Source: an uncultured Lachnospiraceae bacterium (GTDB lineage Bacteria; Bacillota; Clostridia; Lachnospirales; Lachnospiraceae). Taken from it: a stretch of 64,000 bases of DNA. A program made the position numbers and the translations under genes. Shown piece after piece: positions 1 through 8,774 of the stretch (position 1 is the stretch's first letter; the number at the start of each line of letters is the position of its first letter). Under the pieces are notes generated by a model that was not told the DNA's origin, made no database searches, and was given only the letters and a program-made list of their open reading frames with translations. The stretch spans positions 62,001-126,000 of the forward strand of contig CACZBK010000015.1 of assembly GCA_902779395.1 (NCBI GenBank), in the 5' to 3' direction.

Positions 1-1146
1 CATTTTTTCTTCCATCTCTGCCAGAAGGCTGAGACCCTGGTCTATCGTACGGGCAAACTGATTTTCTTCCTGTCTGAGATTATTGAGTATAAAATCTCTC
101 TTCTCTTCAAGCTCGGGATAACCGTCCTTACTGCCTTCTATAACAGTCTCGGCAAGTTTTGCCAGAAACACTCCGTCTATCCCGAGAAGGCGTCCGTGTC
201 TTGCTGCGCGCCTTATGATACGGCGGAGCACATATCCCCTGCCCATATTAGAAGGCGTGATACCGTCAGATATCATAAAGGTAGCCGAACGTATATGATC
301 GGTTATAAGGCGGATCGATATATCCTTTTTATCATCGGTCTGATAAACGGCTCCGGCCATCTCGCAGACTTTATCTCTTATGGCTTTCATGGTGTCGATA
401 TCAAAGACTGAATCAACATCCTGTACCACCACGGCAAGACGTTCAAGTCCCATACCGGTATCTATATTCTTTTGCTTGAGTTCGGTATAATTGCCCTTAC
501 CGTCTCCGTCAAACTGGGTGAACACATTGTTCCAGACCTCTATAAAGCGGTCGCACTCACACCCCACCTTGCAGTCAGGCTTTCCGCAGCCGTATTTGAT
601 TCCTCGGTCATAGTATATTTCGGAACAGGGACCACAGGGGCCTGCGCCGTGTTCCCAGAAGTTATCGCACTTTCCTTCTTCATCGCGGTAAAACTTGGTT
701 ATCCTGTCAGCCGGAACACCTATCTCATCTGTCCATATCTTTATGGCTTCATCATCTTCATAATACACCGAAGGATACAGGCGGTCCTTTTCAAGTCCTA
801 CAACCTCCGTAAGGAACTGCCAGCTCCATTTCAGCGACTCATGCTTAAAATAATCTCCGAAAGAGAAATTACCCAGCATCTCAAAAAACGTAAGATGTCT
901 TGCAGTATGCCCTACATTTTCAATATCACCGGTACGTACGCATTTCTGACAGGTTGTAACCCTGCGGCGCGGAGGTATCTCCTGCCCGGTAAAATAAGGC
1001 TTTAAGGGAGCCATACCTGAATTGATGATAAGAAGAGAATTGTCATTATGAGGAATGAGCGAAAAGCTCTTCATCTTAAGATGCCCCTGGCTTTCAAAGA
1101 AATCAAGGAACATCCGCCTTAATTGGTTTACACCATATTTTTCCAT
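1..1146 (-). CDS. alaS: Alanyl-tRNA synthetase, N-terminal part (runs off the left edge)
   Basis: Charges tRNA-Ala in the cytoplasm. The first 382 codons are in the window and stay open to base 1. The reading frame begins [19 protein letters not shown] and shows the class II catalytic core: motif 2 region around [21 protein letters not shown] and the segment [19 protein letters not shown] that precedes the conserved Cys-rich insert, then the region [17 protein letters not shown]. The ATG at 1146 is preceded by GGAGG at good spacing, which fixes the start. It lies 70 bp downstream of the tRNA-Thr gene, separated by a terminator-like hairpin, so it either has its own weak promoter or is read through from the tRNA. 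No T-box elements are visible in the short leader. Identification is secure; editing and C-Ala domains lie outside the window. Confidence 0.97.
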   Translation of the reverse strand, partial: MEKYGVNQLRRMFLDFFESQGHLKMKSFSLIPHNDNSLLIINSGMAPLKPYFTGQEIPPRRRVTTCQKCVRTGDIENVGHTARHLTFFEMLGNFSFGDYFKHESLKWSWQFLTEVVGLEKDRLYPSVYYEDDEAIKIWTDEIGVPADRITKFYRDEEGKCDNFWEHGAGPCGPCSEIYYDRGIKYGCGKPDCKVGCECDRFIEVWNNVFTQFDGDGKGNYTELKQKNIDTGMGLERLAVVVQDVDSVFDIDTMKAIRDKVCEMAGAVYQTDDKKDISIRLITDHIRSATFMISDGITPSNMGRGYVLRRIIRRAARHGRLLGIDGVFLAKLAETVIEGSKDGYPELEEKRDFILNNLRQEENQFARTIDQGLSLLAEMEEKM

Positions 1147-1174
1147 AAGAACCTCCGAAGTATATACTCTTTCT

Positions 1175-1209
1175 TTTAGAAAAGACCGTATCGCTATACT
1201 GATACGGCC
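1175..1209 (-). terminator. Hairpin terminator after tRNA-Thr
   Basis: A 9-bp stem (1184-1192 with 1201-1209, one G-T pair) is followed on the minus strand by TCTTTTCT. It lies just past the tRNA 3' end and upstream of alaS, so it probably ends the tRNA transcript, perhaps incompletely. Confidence 0.65.
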
Positions 1210-1215
1210 TCATAA

Positions 1216-1288
1216 AGCTGGAAAAGAGACTCGAACTCTCGACCCCTTCATTACGAGTGAAGTGCTCTACCGACTGAGCTATTCCAGC
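1216..1288 (-). tRNA. tRNA-Thr (anticodon CGU)
   Basis: The minus strand folds into a 73-nt cloverleaf. The acceptor stem is GCTGGAA with TTCCAGC (perfect 7 bp). The D arm is GCTC/GAGC, and the anticodon stem CTTCA/TGAAG closes the loop CTCGTAA, so the anticodon is CGT (reads ACG, threonine). The T arm is GAGAG TTCGAGT CTCTT. The discriminator base is T and CCA is not encoded. A promoter lies immediately upstream and a hairpin terminator immediately downstream, so it is an independent single-tRNA transcription unit. Confidence 0.96.
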
Positions 1289-1298
1289 AACGTTCCTT

Positions 1299-1326
1299 AT
1301 TATACTATAAAAAATGAAATATGCAA
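1299..1326 (-). promoter_or_regulatory. Promoter of tRNA-Thr
   Basis: Minus-strand TTGCAT (1321-1326), 16-bp spacer, TATAAT (1299-1304). The predicted start point is within a few bases of the tRNA 5' end at 1288. Confidence 0.75.
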
Positions 1327-1363
1327 GCAAAAAATACACTTAGCCGATCACAGCCATACGAGT

Positions 1364-1390
1364 AAAAAAGGGAGCACAGTACGTGCTCCC
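1364..1390 (-). terminator. Terminator of the SHOCT-repeat gene
   Basis: On the minus strand a stem GGGAGCAC / GTGCTCCC (1383-1390 with 1370-1377) with a 5-nt loop is followed by TTTTTT. It sits 27 bp past the stop codon of the gene ending at 1417. Confidence 0.9.
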
Positions 1391-1416
1391 CCAAAAAACC
1401 ATTTGACAATAAAATT

Positions 1417-3114
1417 TTACAGATCGTTCATCAGCTTGCCTTTGTATGCATTGAATTCATCATCTGTAATAATGCCGCCCTCCTTAAGCTTAAGCAGCAT
1501 GCCGACCTTTTCCTGGAACTCCTCCATACTTTCATAAGGAGCAAATACATCCTTGATAAGAGCCTGCTTCTTGCCTTCAAAATCTTCCTCGGTAATAAAT
1601 CCGCAGTCCCTGGCCACCATATAGAGTCTTGTGCGCGCTACGAAGTCTTCGATCTTCTCTACATCTTTTAAGATCTCTACCTTCTTTCCGTGATAATCCA
1701 TCTCGGAAAGCCAGCTCTTGTTTTTGAGGAGCATAACGCGAATGATCTTCTCCTTAAACTCTGCCTCATTTCCTCCGGGCATAGTCATGACTTCGCTGAT
1801 CATGCGCTGCTGTCTCTCTTTGTATTCCACATCGCTTGCGGTTCCGGCTACTACCATTGCAGGCCATCTTGAGAATTTCATCTCCAGAGCATCCATACTG
1901 TCGGAAAGCTTGGGTTCAAGCAGGGACTTAAGGTCTTTCTTATCACTTTCAAACTCCTCTGCGGGAACCAGCTCTGCATCAACGAGTATAGGCAGTTTCT
2001 GAAGTTTCAGGGTAAATACATTATTATCATCTATAGGATTATAAGCTACGCTCTCTAACAGCTTGGTCTTCTTAAGCTCATACTCTGCAGGTGTTACCAG
2101 TTCGCTCATGAGGATCACGGGCAGCTTGGCAGTATTCTCACGGAATACATTAAGATCGGTAACATTGGGATCAAAGCACTCGTCAACTATCTGGTTCTTA
2201 TTGCTCTCAAACTCAGAATCCGAAAGCATGCCGGATTTTCTGAGGACAAAGATCTTCTGGATCTTATCGTAGAAAGAACCCATACCCTTTTCTTCGCAGA
2301 TAAGCTTAAGCTTCTTCTCTTTATATTCCTCATCTGTACACATTCCGGATTCGTGCATGATATCCAGTTTCTTCAGCTTCTGCTCGTAGCTTTCGTTGTT
2401 CTTTCTTGCAGGAGCGGCAGGTGCTGCAGGCGCTGCAACAGTTGCAGCCGCAGTGGTCTGTGAAGGTGTATATGCCGGAACTACCGGTGTAGGTACAGGT
2501 ACTGCTGCAGGAGCCGGTGCAGGCGCGGGAGCCGGTGCGGGCGCATGAGGCGCAGGCGCGGGAGCCGGTGCGGGTGCGTGAGGCGCAGGCGCGGGAGCCG
2601 GTGCATGAGGTGCCGGTGCAGGTGCAGGCGCGGGAGCCGGGGTCGGCTTGGAATTGGTCTTGGCAGGAGCGGCAGGTGCCGGCGCAGCAGCTGCTGCTGC
2701 GGCTGCAGACGGTGCGGATGCAGCAGACTTCTTCGGAGTATCTTCACCCATACCTCCTGCTTTTTTACCGATCTCCGTCAAAAGATCCAGTGCTTTATCC
2801 ATATCTTTAAGCCCGGGAAGAATGGCCTGGGTCTTCTTAACTCCGTAAAGAGTCTGAAGACGTGTCACGATTATAAGGGCATTGCTTCCCTGAAACTCGC
2901 CTTTCTTCACATCACGGATCTCTTTAGCGGAGAAATCCGATTCGGCTACATATTCATTTTTTCCATCTTCATTGCAGATATAAGCCTTAACCTTGATCTT
3001 TACGTCATCAGCTTTAGTGTCATCGATCTGAAGATACAGCTTATCCTGATTACGTGCGGAAAGGAAAGACTTTAAACTGCTCCCCCAGTTACATTGAAAT
3101 ACCTGAACTGCCAT
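1417..3114 (-). CDS. Protein with eight SHOCT-like repeats and a Pro-Ala linker
   Basis: 565 aa from the ATG at 3114, chosen because AAGGGAGG lies at ideal spacing; an upstream in-frame ATG at 3228 lacks this. Residues 1-128 form a globular domain I do not recognise (starts MAVQVFQCNWGSSLK; mixed alpha/beta composition, no membrane segment or signal). Residues 131-237 are low complexity, dominated by (PA)n with occasional His. Residues 243-565 contain eight copies of a ~35-residue unit with the pattern of a SHOCT domain: hydrophobic helix, G, loop, hydrophobic-T/S-acidic-E-[YF], then KK.xL (e.g. SGMCTDEEYKEKKLKL, GGIITDDEFNAYKGKL). SHOCT units are usually single and C-terminal, and are thought to mediate binding or oligomerisation. 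The gene is monocistronic with its own promoter and terminator. The function of the whole protein is unknown. Confidence 0.85.
   Translation of the reverse strand: MAVQVFQCNWGSSLKSFLSARNQDKLYLQIDDTKADDVKIKVKAYICNEDGKNEYVAESDFSAKEIRDVKKGEFQGSNALIIVTRLQTLYGVKKTQAILPGLKDMDKALDLLTEIGKKAGGMGEDTPKKSAASAPSAAAAAAAAPAPAAPAKTNSKPTPAPAPAPAPAPHAPAPAPAPHAPAPAPAPAPHAPAPAPAPAPAPAAVPVPTPVVPAYTPSQTTAAATVAAPAAPAAPARKNNESYEQKLKKLDIMHESGMCTDEEYKEKKLKLICEEKGMGSFYDKIQKIFVLRKSGMLSDSEFESNKNQIVDECFDPNVTDLNVFRENTAKLPVILMSELVTPAEYELKKTKLLESVAYNPIDDNNVFTLKLQKLPILVDAELVPAEEFESDKKDLKSLLEPKLSDSMDALEMKFSRWPAMVVAGTASDVEYKERQQRMISEVMTMPGGNEAEFKEKIIRVMLLKNKSWLSEMDYHGKKVEILKDVEKIEDFVARTRLYMVARDCGFITEEDFEGKKQALIKDVFAPYESMEEFQEKVGMLLKLKEGGIITDDEFNAYKGKLMNDL
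2511..2660 (-). repeat. Degenerate GC-rich tandem repeat encoding (PA)n/(PAPH)n
   Basis: Within the SHOCT-repeat gene a GC-rich stretch made of short units such as GGAGCCGGTGCGGGCGC encodes alternating Pro-Ala with interspersed His. Such in-frame hexanucleotide repeats tend to vary in length between strains. Open frames on the other strand here are by-products of this repeat. Confidence 0.75.
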
Positions 3115-3172
3115 GTTAACCTCCCTTAGATGATCATTTTTTCGGATACTATCCGTATCCTTATCCTGCTTT

Positions 3173-3201
3173 ACTATAACAGTATTAAAATATCTTATCA
3201 A
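3173..3201 (-). promoter_or_regulatory. Promoter of the SHOCT-repeat gene
   Basis: Minus-strand TTGATA (3196-3201), 17-bp spacer, TATAGT (3173-3178). The ~50-nt leader contains a 6-bp hairpin (GGATAC/GTATCC, 3144-3160) just upstream of the ribosome-binding site. Confidence 0.7.
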
Positions 3202-3286
3202 GAGCACTAAAGGCCGCAGTTGCGGCATTTAATATTTTCAACACATATACTTGCATTTTTGTATTCATATACTAACTGTTTTGATA

Positions 3287-4306
3287 CTATTTGATCAATA
3301 TAGTACTATCAATAAATGCTTTTTCTGCTCCGATACTGCCTTTCAAACGCTTTCTGCTTATCTCAACTATGCCTAATTTTGTTATATCTTCAAGCTTTGC
3401 GGGGGGATCGAGCTTCACAAGCCTCTGTCTCAGATCCTCAAGCAATATTGTTTCACTTTCAGCATCTTTCATGCTTATAAAATCAATAAGAATGATACCG
3501 CTTACATTTCTTGCAGCGATCTGTGAACATATCTCCCTGCCTGCTTCAATATTGATCTTAAGGAAAGTATCTTCACGTTCACCGCCTTTTAAAGCTTTTG
3601 CGGAATTAACATCGATCACGCACATGGCTTCCGTCTCGGCTATCACTATCTGCGCTCCGCTCTTAAGATCTACTTTCGAAGAAAAAACATGCGAAAGCTT
3701 TGTGCTCAGGCCGTAAAGTGCACAGAGGCTTATGTCGGAAGCATCATGCAGGATAAGCCTGTCGTTTTTTCCGCATACGGCCACAGCACGTTCATACATG
3801 ATCTTATCCTCGGTCATCCACTTTGCGTTACCGGCTCTATCCATTTCATCAAGGCTTTTCTCCAAAGGGCCGGGCGCTTTATAAAGAAGACTGCCCTTTA
3901 CAGAATGGGCCGCTTTTGCAAAAACAGCTTCGGACAGCTCCGCAGGGATCTTATCACTCGCCTTGGCCAGCTTGGTTTTGTAAGGAAGAGTCTTTATGAT
4001 GAGCGGCAGCTCCGTTCCGGCTTTATGACTGCCCGGGACAAAGACCGGTTCGGTCAACCCGATATCAGCAAAAGACGCCGAGATATTTTTATTTGTATTC
4101 TCTATCCTGCCCATATAGATATTGCCTGTTTCCATATCATCCGGTCTGTATATATCTATACGTTCTATTTTATTGTCACAAAGCTTTATGATGCAGTCCT
4201 TTTCATTTCCATCCTTATCGGATCCCCTGTAAGCCACAAAACGGAGATCCGTCGAAGACTGCTCATTTTTAAGATATTCTTTTTTAATGATCAGATCTTT
4301 ACGCAT
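3287..4306 (-). CDS. Short ribonuclease E/G family protein
   Basis: 339 aa endoribonuclease of the RNase E/G family, acting in RNA processing and decay. An S1-like N-terminal part (GNIYMGRIENTNKNISASF, about residues 62-95) is followed by the catalytic DNase I-like region. The two metal-binding aspartates match E. coli RNase E D303 and D346: D232 in CVIDVNS and D275 in IILIDF, with the same 43-residue spacing. The chain stops soon after the conserved EISRKR motif, so the Zn-link cysteines (CPxCxG) and the small C-terminal domain seen in E. coli RNase G (489 aa) are absent. Its start overlaps the DUF2344 stop by 8 bp, so translation is coupled. The preceding radical SAM/DUF2344 genes are the usual clostridial partners. 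Family assignment is firm; the active oligomeric form is uncertain. Confidence 0.88.
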   Translation of the reverse strand: MRKDLIIKKEYLKNEQSSTDLRFVAYRGSDKDGNEKDCIIKLCDNKIERIDIYRPDDMETGNIYMGRIENTNKNISASFADIGLTEPVFVPGSHKAGTELPLIIKTLPYKTKLAKASDKIPAELSEAVFAKAAHSVKGSLLYKAPGPLEKSLDEMDRAGNAKWMTEDKIMYERAVAVCGKNDRLILHDASDISLCALYGLSTKLSHVFSSKVDLKSGAQIVIAETEAMCVIDVNSAKALKGGEREDTFLKINIEAGREICSQIAARNVSGIILIDFISMKDAESETILLEDLRQRLVKLDPPAKLEDITKLGIVEISRKRLKGSIGAEKAFIDSTILIK

Positions 4307-4997
4307 ATTTCCGCTGTGTTTCCGATAAAGCTGTCAGCTTTCCGTCTGTATCCGCATATATATCAAGCCTGCATATGCATTCCGGATAAAGAACGCCTCC
4401 CGCAAATCCGTTCAGCTTATCAAATACATCTGCCGGCCTCACATTCATGGCGCTTCCGCTCACAAGCCGCATAAACAGAGCACCACCGTCTTCCGTATGT
4501 ATATCAAGTATACCCGGACGTATATTTTTCGGATCTTTGGGCTTTCCTCCGCGCTTGGTCTTTCCTCCGTCTATCAGCAGCTCTTTCGTATCTGCCAGTT
4601 CGGCTACGGCTTTATCCAGTACGGACGTATCACCGCTTATCTCGATACGATAATCCGCAGCCGTGACCAGAGACATGGCATTCTCTGCATTTTCGATCAA
4701 TATGGAGGCACGGGTGACTTTTACACCCTCGTCCATAACCTCATTCAGCCGGCGCACCATCTCCTCTTCCGGCAATTCTTCGGTCAGGTCAAGGTCCATG
4801 TAATCACCTTCGGTCTCCATCGAAACCCCAAGCGGGTATGCAAAACTCATTATCTGATGGGGATGAAATCCTTCCGAGTATCTTGCCGGCAGGCCGGAGC
4901 GCATCACTGCTTTCTGAAAATAGCGCAGCATATCAAGATGACCGATATAGCGTACAGGTCCTTTTCTTGAAAACTTAAATCGCACACTTACACTCAT
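4299..4997 (-). CDS. DUF2344 / TIGR03936 family protein
   Basis: 232 aa protein starting MSVSVRFKFSRKGPVRYIGHLDMLRYF, the hallmark N-terminus of the TIGR03936 (DUF2344) family. This family is almost always fused or adjacent to the TIGR03960 radical SAM protein encoded just upstream, as here. Its role is not established; co-occurrence suggests the two act together on a ribosome- or RNA-linked modification, but that is inference. The start at 4997 has GAGAGGAGGT at good spacing and forms an ATGA overlap with the preceding stop codon (4994). The 3' end overlaps the RNase E/G start. Confidence 0.9.
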   Translation of the reverse strand: MSVSVRFKFSRKGPVRYIGHLDMLRYFQKAVMRSGLPARYSEGFHPHQIMSFAYPLGVSMETEGDYMDLDLTEELPEEEMVRRLNEVMDEGVKVTRASILIENAENAMSLVTAADYRIEISGDTSVLDKAVAELADTKELLIDGGKTKRGGKPKDPKNIRPGILDIHTEDGGALFMRLVSGSAMNVRPADVFDKLNGFAGGVLYPECICRLDIYADTDGKLTALSETQRKYA

Positions 4998-6883
4998 AGC
5001 GTACCTCCTCTCGGAGCGATGCAGATCCCGCAGGTAAACGATGTACAGCCGCAGCCGGTACATTTATCACGGCAATTGGGACTGACTGTTCCTTTTTTTG
5101 AGTTTTCCCATTCCCTGTACAGGTATTTTTTATTTACGCCGCAATCTATCATATCCCAGGGGAATATCTCATCTTCAGCCCTTTCACGGTATATATATGA
5201 GCCGTAGTCTATCCCGCACCGTTCAAACGCTTCCATCCATCGTTCATATGAGAAAGTCTCGGTCCAGGCATCAAATATGCCACCGTTTCTGTATACCTCC
5301 TCAATGACAGAAGACAGCCTGCGGTCTCCTCTGGCCAATATCCCTTCGATTATCGTTGTATTCGAATCATGATAATGATATACAAGCGATTTCTGGTTAA
5401 GCTGTTCACGTATCTTAGATTTGCAGTAAGCAGCTTTTCTCAGAAATTCTTCAGGCCTGTTCATGGCCGCCCATTGAAAGGCGGTAAAAGGCTTGGGTAC
5501 AAAAAACGAAGAAGAAGCAGTTACCGAAACCCTGCCCTGCCGTTCACTTTTAGGCACGGTATCATAATAGAGTGCAGCCACTTCATTGCTGAGCTCCGCA
5601 ATAGCCGCCACATCCTCATCCTCTTCTCCCGGAAGACCTATCATAAAATACAGCTTTACCTTATTCCATCCGCCTTTAAAAGCAAGTTCTGCGCCGCTTA
5701 AAATATTCTCCACCGTAAGGCCTTTGTTGATCACATTTCTCATCCTCTGGCTTCCGGCCTCGGGAGCAAATGTCAGGCTGTTTTTCTTGACATCCTGCAC
5801 TTTATTCATAACATCAAGAGAAAATGCATCTATCCTGAGCGAAGGCAGGGATATATTTATCTTCCTTTCATTGCACATGCTGATAAGGCGTTCAAGCAGC
5901 TCTTTGAGCATAGGATGATCGGAGGTTGAAAGCGAGCTGAGTGACAGTTCATCATATCCTGTATTCTCAAGTAATTCGACAGCATATTGTATAAGTTTAT
6001 CAACGCTTCTTATACGGACAGGCTTATATATCTGGCCCGCCTGGCAGAAACGGCATCCCCTGATGCAGCCGCGCATCACTTCCAGTACAGCCCTGTCCTG
6101 TGTGGCCTGGATAAAAGGTACTACTGGTGCCGTGTTATAGTAAGCTTCATCAAGATCCTTAACAAGCGCCTTTTTTACAGTAGCGGGTATATCGGAAGCT
6201 GCAGGTTCTATGCTCTTTACGATACCGTCATCATTGTATGCGATATCATATAAAGAAGGTACATATATGCCTTCTATGACAGCTGCTTTCCTCAGGAAAT
6301 CCTTTTTGCCAAGCCCCTTCTGACGGCAATCCAGATACAGATCGAACAGCGCACGATAGCTCACTTCTCCTTCACCTATATAAAACAGATCAAAAAAATC
6401 AGCTATCGGCTCACAGTTATATGTGCAAGGTCCGCCGCCTATGACTATCGGATCATCTTCCTTTCTGTCCTTTGCATATAAAGCCAAACCGGAAAGTTCG
6501 AGGACCTGCAGTATATTCACGTAACACATCTCATATTGCAGAGTAAATCCCAGAAAGTCAAAATCCCTTACCGGATCCTGGCTCTCAAGAGCAAAAAGCG
6601 GTATATGCTCACGCCGCATAATGGCATCCATATCGGTCCAGGGTGAGAAAACCCTCTCACACCATACGTCCTCATAAGAATTTAATAGTCCGTACAGTAT
6701 CTGCATGCCAAGATGAGACATCCCTATCTCATATACATCAGGAAAACAGAAACAGAAGCGGATCTTTACAAGGTCCGCTTCTTTCATAACACTGTTCAAC
6801 TCTCCGCCTGTGTATCTAGCCGGCTTTTCCGCTTCCATCAGTATACGGTGTGAAAGCGCAAGTCTTCGTTCACTTTTTTCCAT
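4994..6883 (-). CDS. Radical SAM protein, TIGR03960 family, with B12-binding-like N-terminus
   Basis: 629 aa. The N-terminal third carries a B12-binding-like Rossmann segment (CFPDVYEIGMSHLGMQILYG; VIGGGPCTYNCEPIADFFD). The radical SAM core follows, with the [4Fe-4S]-binding CxxxCxxC in RGCIRGCRFCQAGQ. The C-terminus is cysteine-rich (CRDKCTGCGC, then CGIC), perhaps a second metal site. Members are conserved in Clostridia beside DUF2344 and RNase G; the substrate is unknown. The start (GGAGA, then ATG at 6883) lies 2 nt after the hisIE stop, so the gene is physically the continuation of the histidine operon, which is unusual. Confidence 0.92.
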   Translation of the reverse strand: MEKSERRLALSHRILMEAEKPARYTGGELNSVMKEADLVKIRFCFCFPDVYEIGMSHLGMQILYGLLNSYEDVWCERVFSPWTDMDAIMRREHIPLFALESQDPVRDFDFLGFTLQYEMCYVNILQVLELSGLALYAKDRKEDDPIVIGGGPCTYNCEPIADFFDLFYIGEGEVSYRALFDLYLDCRQKGLGKKDFLRKAAVIEGIYVPSLYDIAYNDDGIVKSIEPAASDIPATVKKALVKDLDEAYYNTAPVVPFIQATQDRAVLEVMRGCIRGCRFCQAGQIYKPVRIRSVDKLIQYAVELLENTGYDELSLSSLSTSDHPMLKELLERLISMCNERKINISLPSLRIDAFSLDVMNKVQDVKKNSLTFAPEAGSQRMRNVINKGLTVENILSGAELAFKGGWNKVKLYFMIGLPGEEDEDVAAIAELSNEVAALYYDTVPKSERQGRVSVTASSSFFVPKPFTAFQWAAMNRPEEFLRKAAYCKSKIREQLNQKSLVYHYHDSNTTIIEGILARGDRRLSSVIEEVYRNGGIFDAWTETFSYERWMEAFERCGIDYGSYIYRERAEDEIFPWDMIDCGVNKKYLYREWENSKKGTVSPNCRDKCTGCGCTSFTCGICIAPRGGTL

Positions 6884-6885
6884 TT

Positions 6886-8187
6886 TTATCTCCGCGCCAG
6901 TTCTCTGGTAATATCTTCCCAGGTTACGCCTTTCTCCGCCATCAGTACCATTACATGATAAAGGAAATCGGATATTTCATACTTGATCTCTTCCGGATCG
7001 GGATTCTTTGCCGCTATTATGATCTCCGTAGCTTCCTCTCCGACTTTCTTAAGTATCTTATCGATACCTTTATCAAAAAGATAGTTAGTATAAGAGCCTT
7101 CCTTCGGATGCTCGCGTCTGTCTATGATAACTTTATATACATCTTCAAAGACTTTTGAAGGATCGGTATCAAGATATTCCTTCTTTACAACTTCGTTAAA
7201 GAAGCAGCTTCTCTCTCCTGTATGGCATGCCACCCCGACCTGGCTCACCTTGGCAAGCAGGGTATCCTTATCGCAATCTGCAGTAAGCTCTTTGACATAC
7301 TGGAAATGGCCGCTGGTCTCTCCTTTAAGCCACTGTGTCTTTCTGGAGCGGGAATAATAATTCATACGTCCGCTGCGTATGGTAGCTTTAAAAGCTTCCT
7401 CATTCATGTAGGCCATCATCAGAACTTCTTTTGTCCTGTAATCCTGTACGATCACGGGTACCAAACCGTCGGAATTAACGGTAAGTTCATCAAAAGACAG
7501 TTTGGCATCAAATCCGTTCACTTCCACTCCGTCCTCGGCGCAGAAAGATTTGATCGCATTGAGCTCATCTATGTTCGCATTAACTATAGGCCCGAAAACG
7601 CCGGCGATATTATCGCGCTTAAGGAGTCCCGCAATCTGCCCGGGAGCTGCATCCGGCATGGGTATGATAAGGGGAAGTGATGCTGCCTGGCTTATCTCGG
7701 TAACAGTCCCGCCGTTATAATGATCATCCGATCCGCCAATAAGTATAAGGCCGCCGATGAACTCATTTAATATGCTCTTTTTCCCGCTGACCTCGGATAT
7801 ACTGCCGACACAAGCATATATCTTCTCTTTGCCAAAACGCTTTGCCACATCCTCGGCAAGATCTATATTCGAATCCTTAGCAAAATTAAGAGCAGCTCCG
7901 GAACAGCCTGCATACAGGATCTTTTTAACATCTTCAAAACGCCTTATATTCCCGCAGCCTATTACCGGCACTTCGGCAGCGGCAACGATCCTCTTGATCG
8001 TACCTATCGCCGTATCATGTTCATCATCCGTCACCGAGAGGTCAAAGACGATGATCTCATCGGCACACATGTCCGAAAACCTTGCAGCCAGCTCTTCGGG
8101 ACTTTCTTCAAGCACGGTCCTGTCAAGTCTGTTTTTTACGGCCTTATCCTTTTCAAGATATATAGCGGCACAGAATTTCTTTTTCAT
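6886..8187 (-). CDS. hisIE: HisIE (PRA cyclohydrolase / PR-ATP pyrophosphatase) with an N-terminal HisF-like domain
   Basis: 433 aa fusion. Residues 230-332 are His[18 protein letters not shown] and [12 protein letters not shown] carry the Zn/Mg ligands. Residues 346-433 are HisE ([25 protein letters not shown]). Together they perform the second and third steps of histidine synthesis. Residues 1-220 look like a (beta/alpha)8 barrel of the HisA/HisF type: EIIVFDLS and a loop [16 protein letters not shown] resembling HisF's IDIPFTVGGGI. The two catalytic aspartates of HisF seem absent: strand 1 reads [10 protein letters not shown] and the strand-5 position reads ACVGSIS. This part is therefore probably not a cyclase. 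The gene follows hisB by 2 nt and has GGGAGC as ribosome-binding site. HisIE activity is secure; the role of the N-terminal domain is open. Confidence 0.9.
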   Translation of the reverse strand: MKKKFCAAIYLEKDKAVKNRLDRTVLEESPEELAARFSDMCADEIIVFDLSVTDDEHDTAIGTIKRIVAAAEVPVIGCGNIRRFEDVKKILYAGCSGAALNFAKDSNIDLAEDVAKRFGKEKIYACVGSISEVSGKKSILNEFIGGLILIGGSDDHYNGGTVTEISQAASLPLIIPMPDAAPGQIAGLLKRDNIAGVFGPIVNANIDELNAIKSFCAEDGVEVNGFDAKLSFDELTVNSDGLVPVIVQDYRTKEVLMMAYMNEEAFKATIRSGRMNYYSRSRKTQWLKGETSGHFQYVKELTADCDKDTLLAKVSQVGVACHTGERSCFFNEVVKKEYLDTDPSKVFEDVYKVIIDRREHPKEGSYTNYLFDKGIDKILKKVGEEATEIIIAAKNPDPEEIKYEISDFLYHVMVLMAEKGVTWEDITRELARR

Positions 8188-8189
8188 TT

Positions 8190-8774
8190 TTATAAAGCTC
8201 CCTTCGTGCTGAGCACTCCTTCTACACGCGGATCAGTGGATGTTGCCATATCAAGAGCCTTACCGAAGGCCTTGAATGCAGCTTCCAGGATATGATGTCC
8301 GTTATCTCCGGATATCTGTTTGATGTGCAGGTTCATGCCCGCTGAATATGAAACGGCATAGAAAAATTCCTTTGCCAGTACACTTTCGAATTCACCGATC
8401 CGCTCTTCTTTAACATTAAGATCATATGAAAAATACGGTCTTCCGCAAAGATCCACAGCGCAAAGTATAAGAGCATCATCCATAGGGAGTATAAAATAAC
8501 CATATCTCTTTAATCCGGCTTTATCACCTATGGCCTCTTTTATCGCCTGCCCAAGGACTATCCCGCAGTCTTCAACGCTGTGATGTCCGTCAACATTCAG
8601 ATCGCCTTCACAGTTTAATTTAAGATCAAAAAAACCGTGCTTTGCAAATCCGGAAAGCATATGATCAAAAAAACCTATGCCCGTATTAATATCCGACGAT
8701 CCTTTTCCGTCAATATTAATTGACAGTTCAATATCCGTTTCTTTTGTTTTTCTGCTTACAAACGCTTCTCTCAT
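8190..8774 (-). CDS. hisB: Imidazoleglycerol-phosphate dehydratase
   Basis: 194 aa, the normal length of monofunctional HisB. It converts imidazoleglycerol phosphate to imidazoleacetol phosphate using two Mn ions. Visible family motifs are [29 protein letters not shown]-type (here [16 protein letters not shown]), the metal-binding [18 protein letters not shown], and the C-terminal [14 protein letters not shown]. Its start overlaps the hisD stop by 4 bp (ATGA), so it is translationally coupled in the his operon. Confidence 0.97.
   Translation of the reverse strand: MREAFVSRKTKETDIELSINIDGKGSSDINTGIGFFDHMLSGFAKHGFFDLKLNCEGDLNVDGHHSVEDCGIVLGQAIKEAIGDKAGLKRYGYFILPMDDALILCAVDLCGRPYFSYDLNVKEERIGEFESVLAKEFFYAVSYSAGMNLHIKQISGDNGHHILEAAFKAFGKALDMATSTDPRVEGVLSTKGAL

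Noticed and set aside
1147-1215. Possible T-box (alanine) upstream of alaS
   Set aside because: Only 69 bp separate the tRNA from alaS and they hold a terminator hairpin and ribosome-binding site; no T-box consensus is seen.
2481-2848. Several open frames on both strands through the Pro-Ala region
   Set aside because: They are by-products of the GC-rich (PA)n repeat of the SHOCT gene; composition is extreme and no ribosome-binding site precedes them.
3205-3240. Terminator after the RNase E/G gene (GCCGCA/TGCGGC hairpin)
   Set aside because: The stem has a 2-nt loop and is followed by CTTTAG rather than a U-tract, so termination is not well supported.
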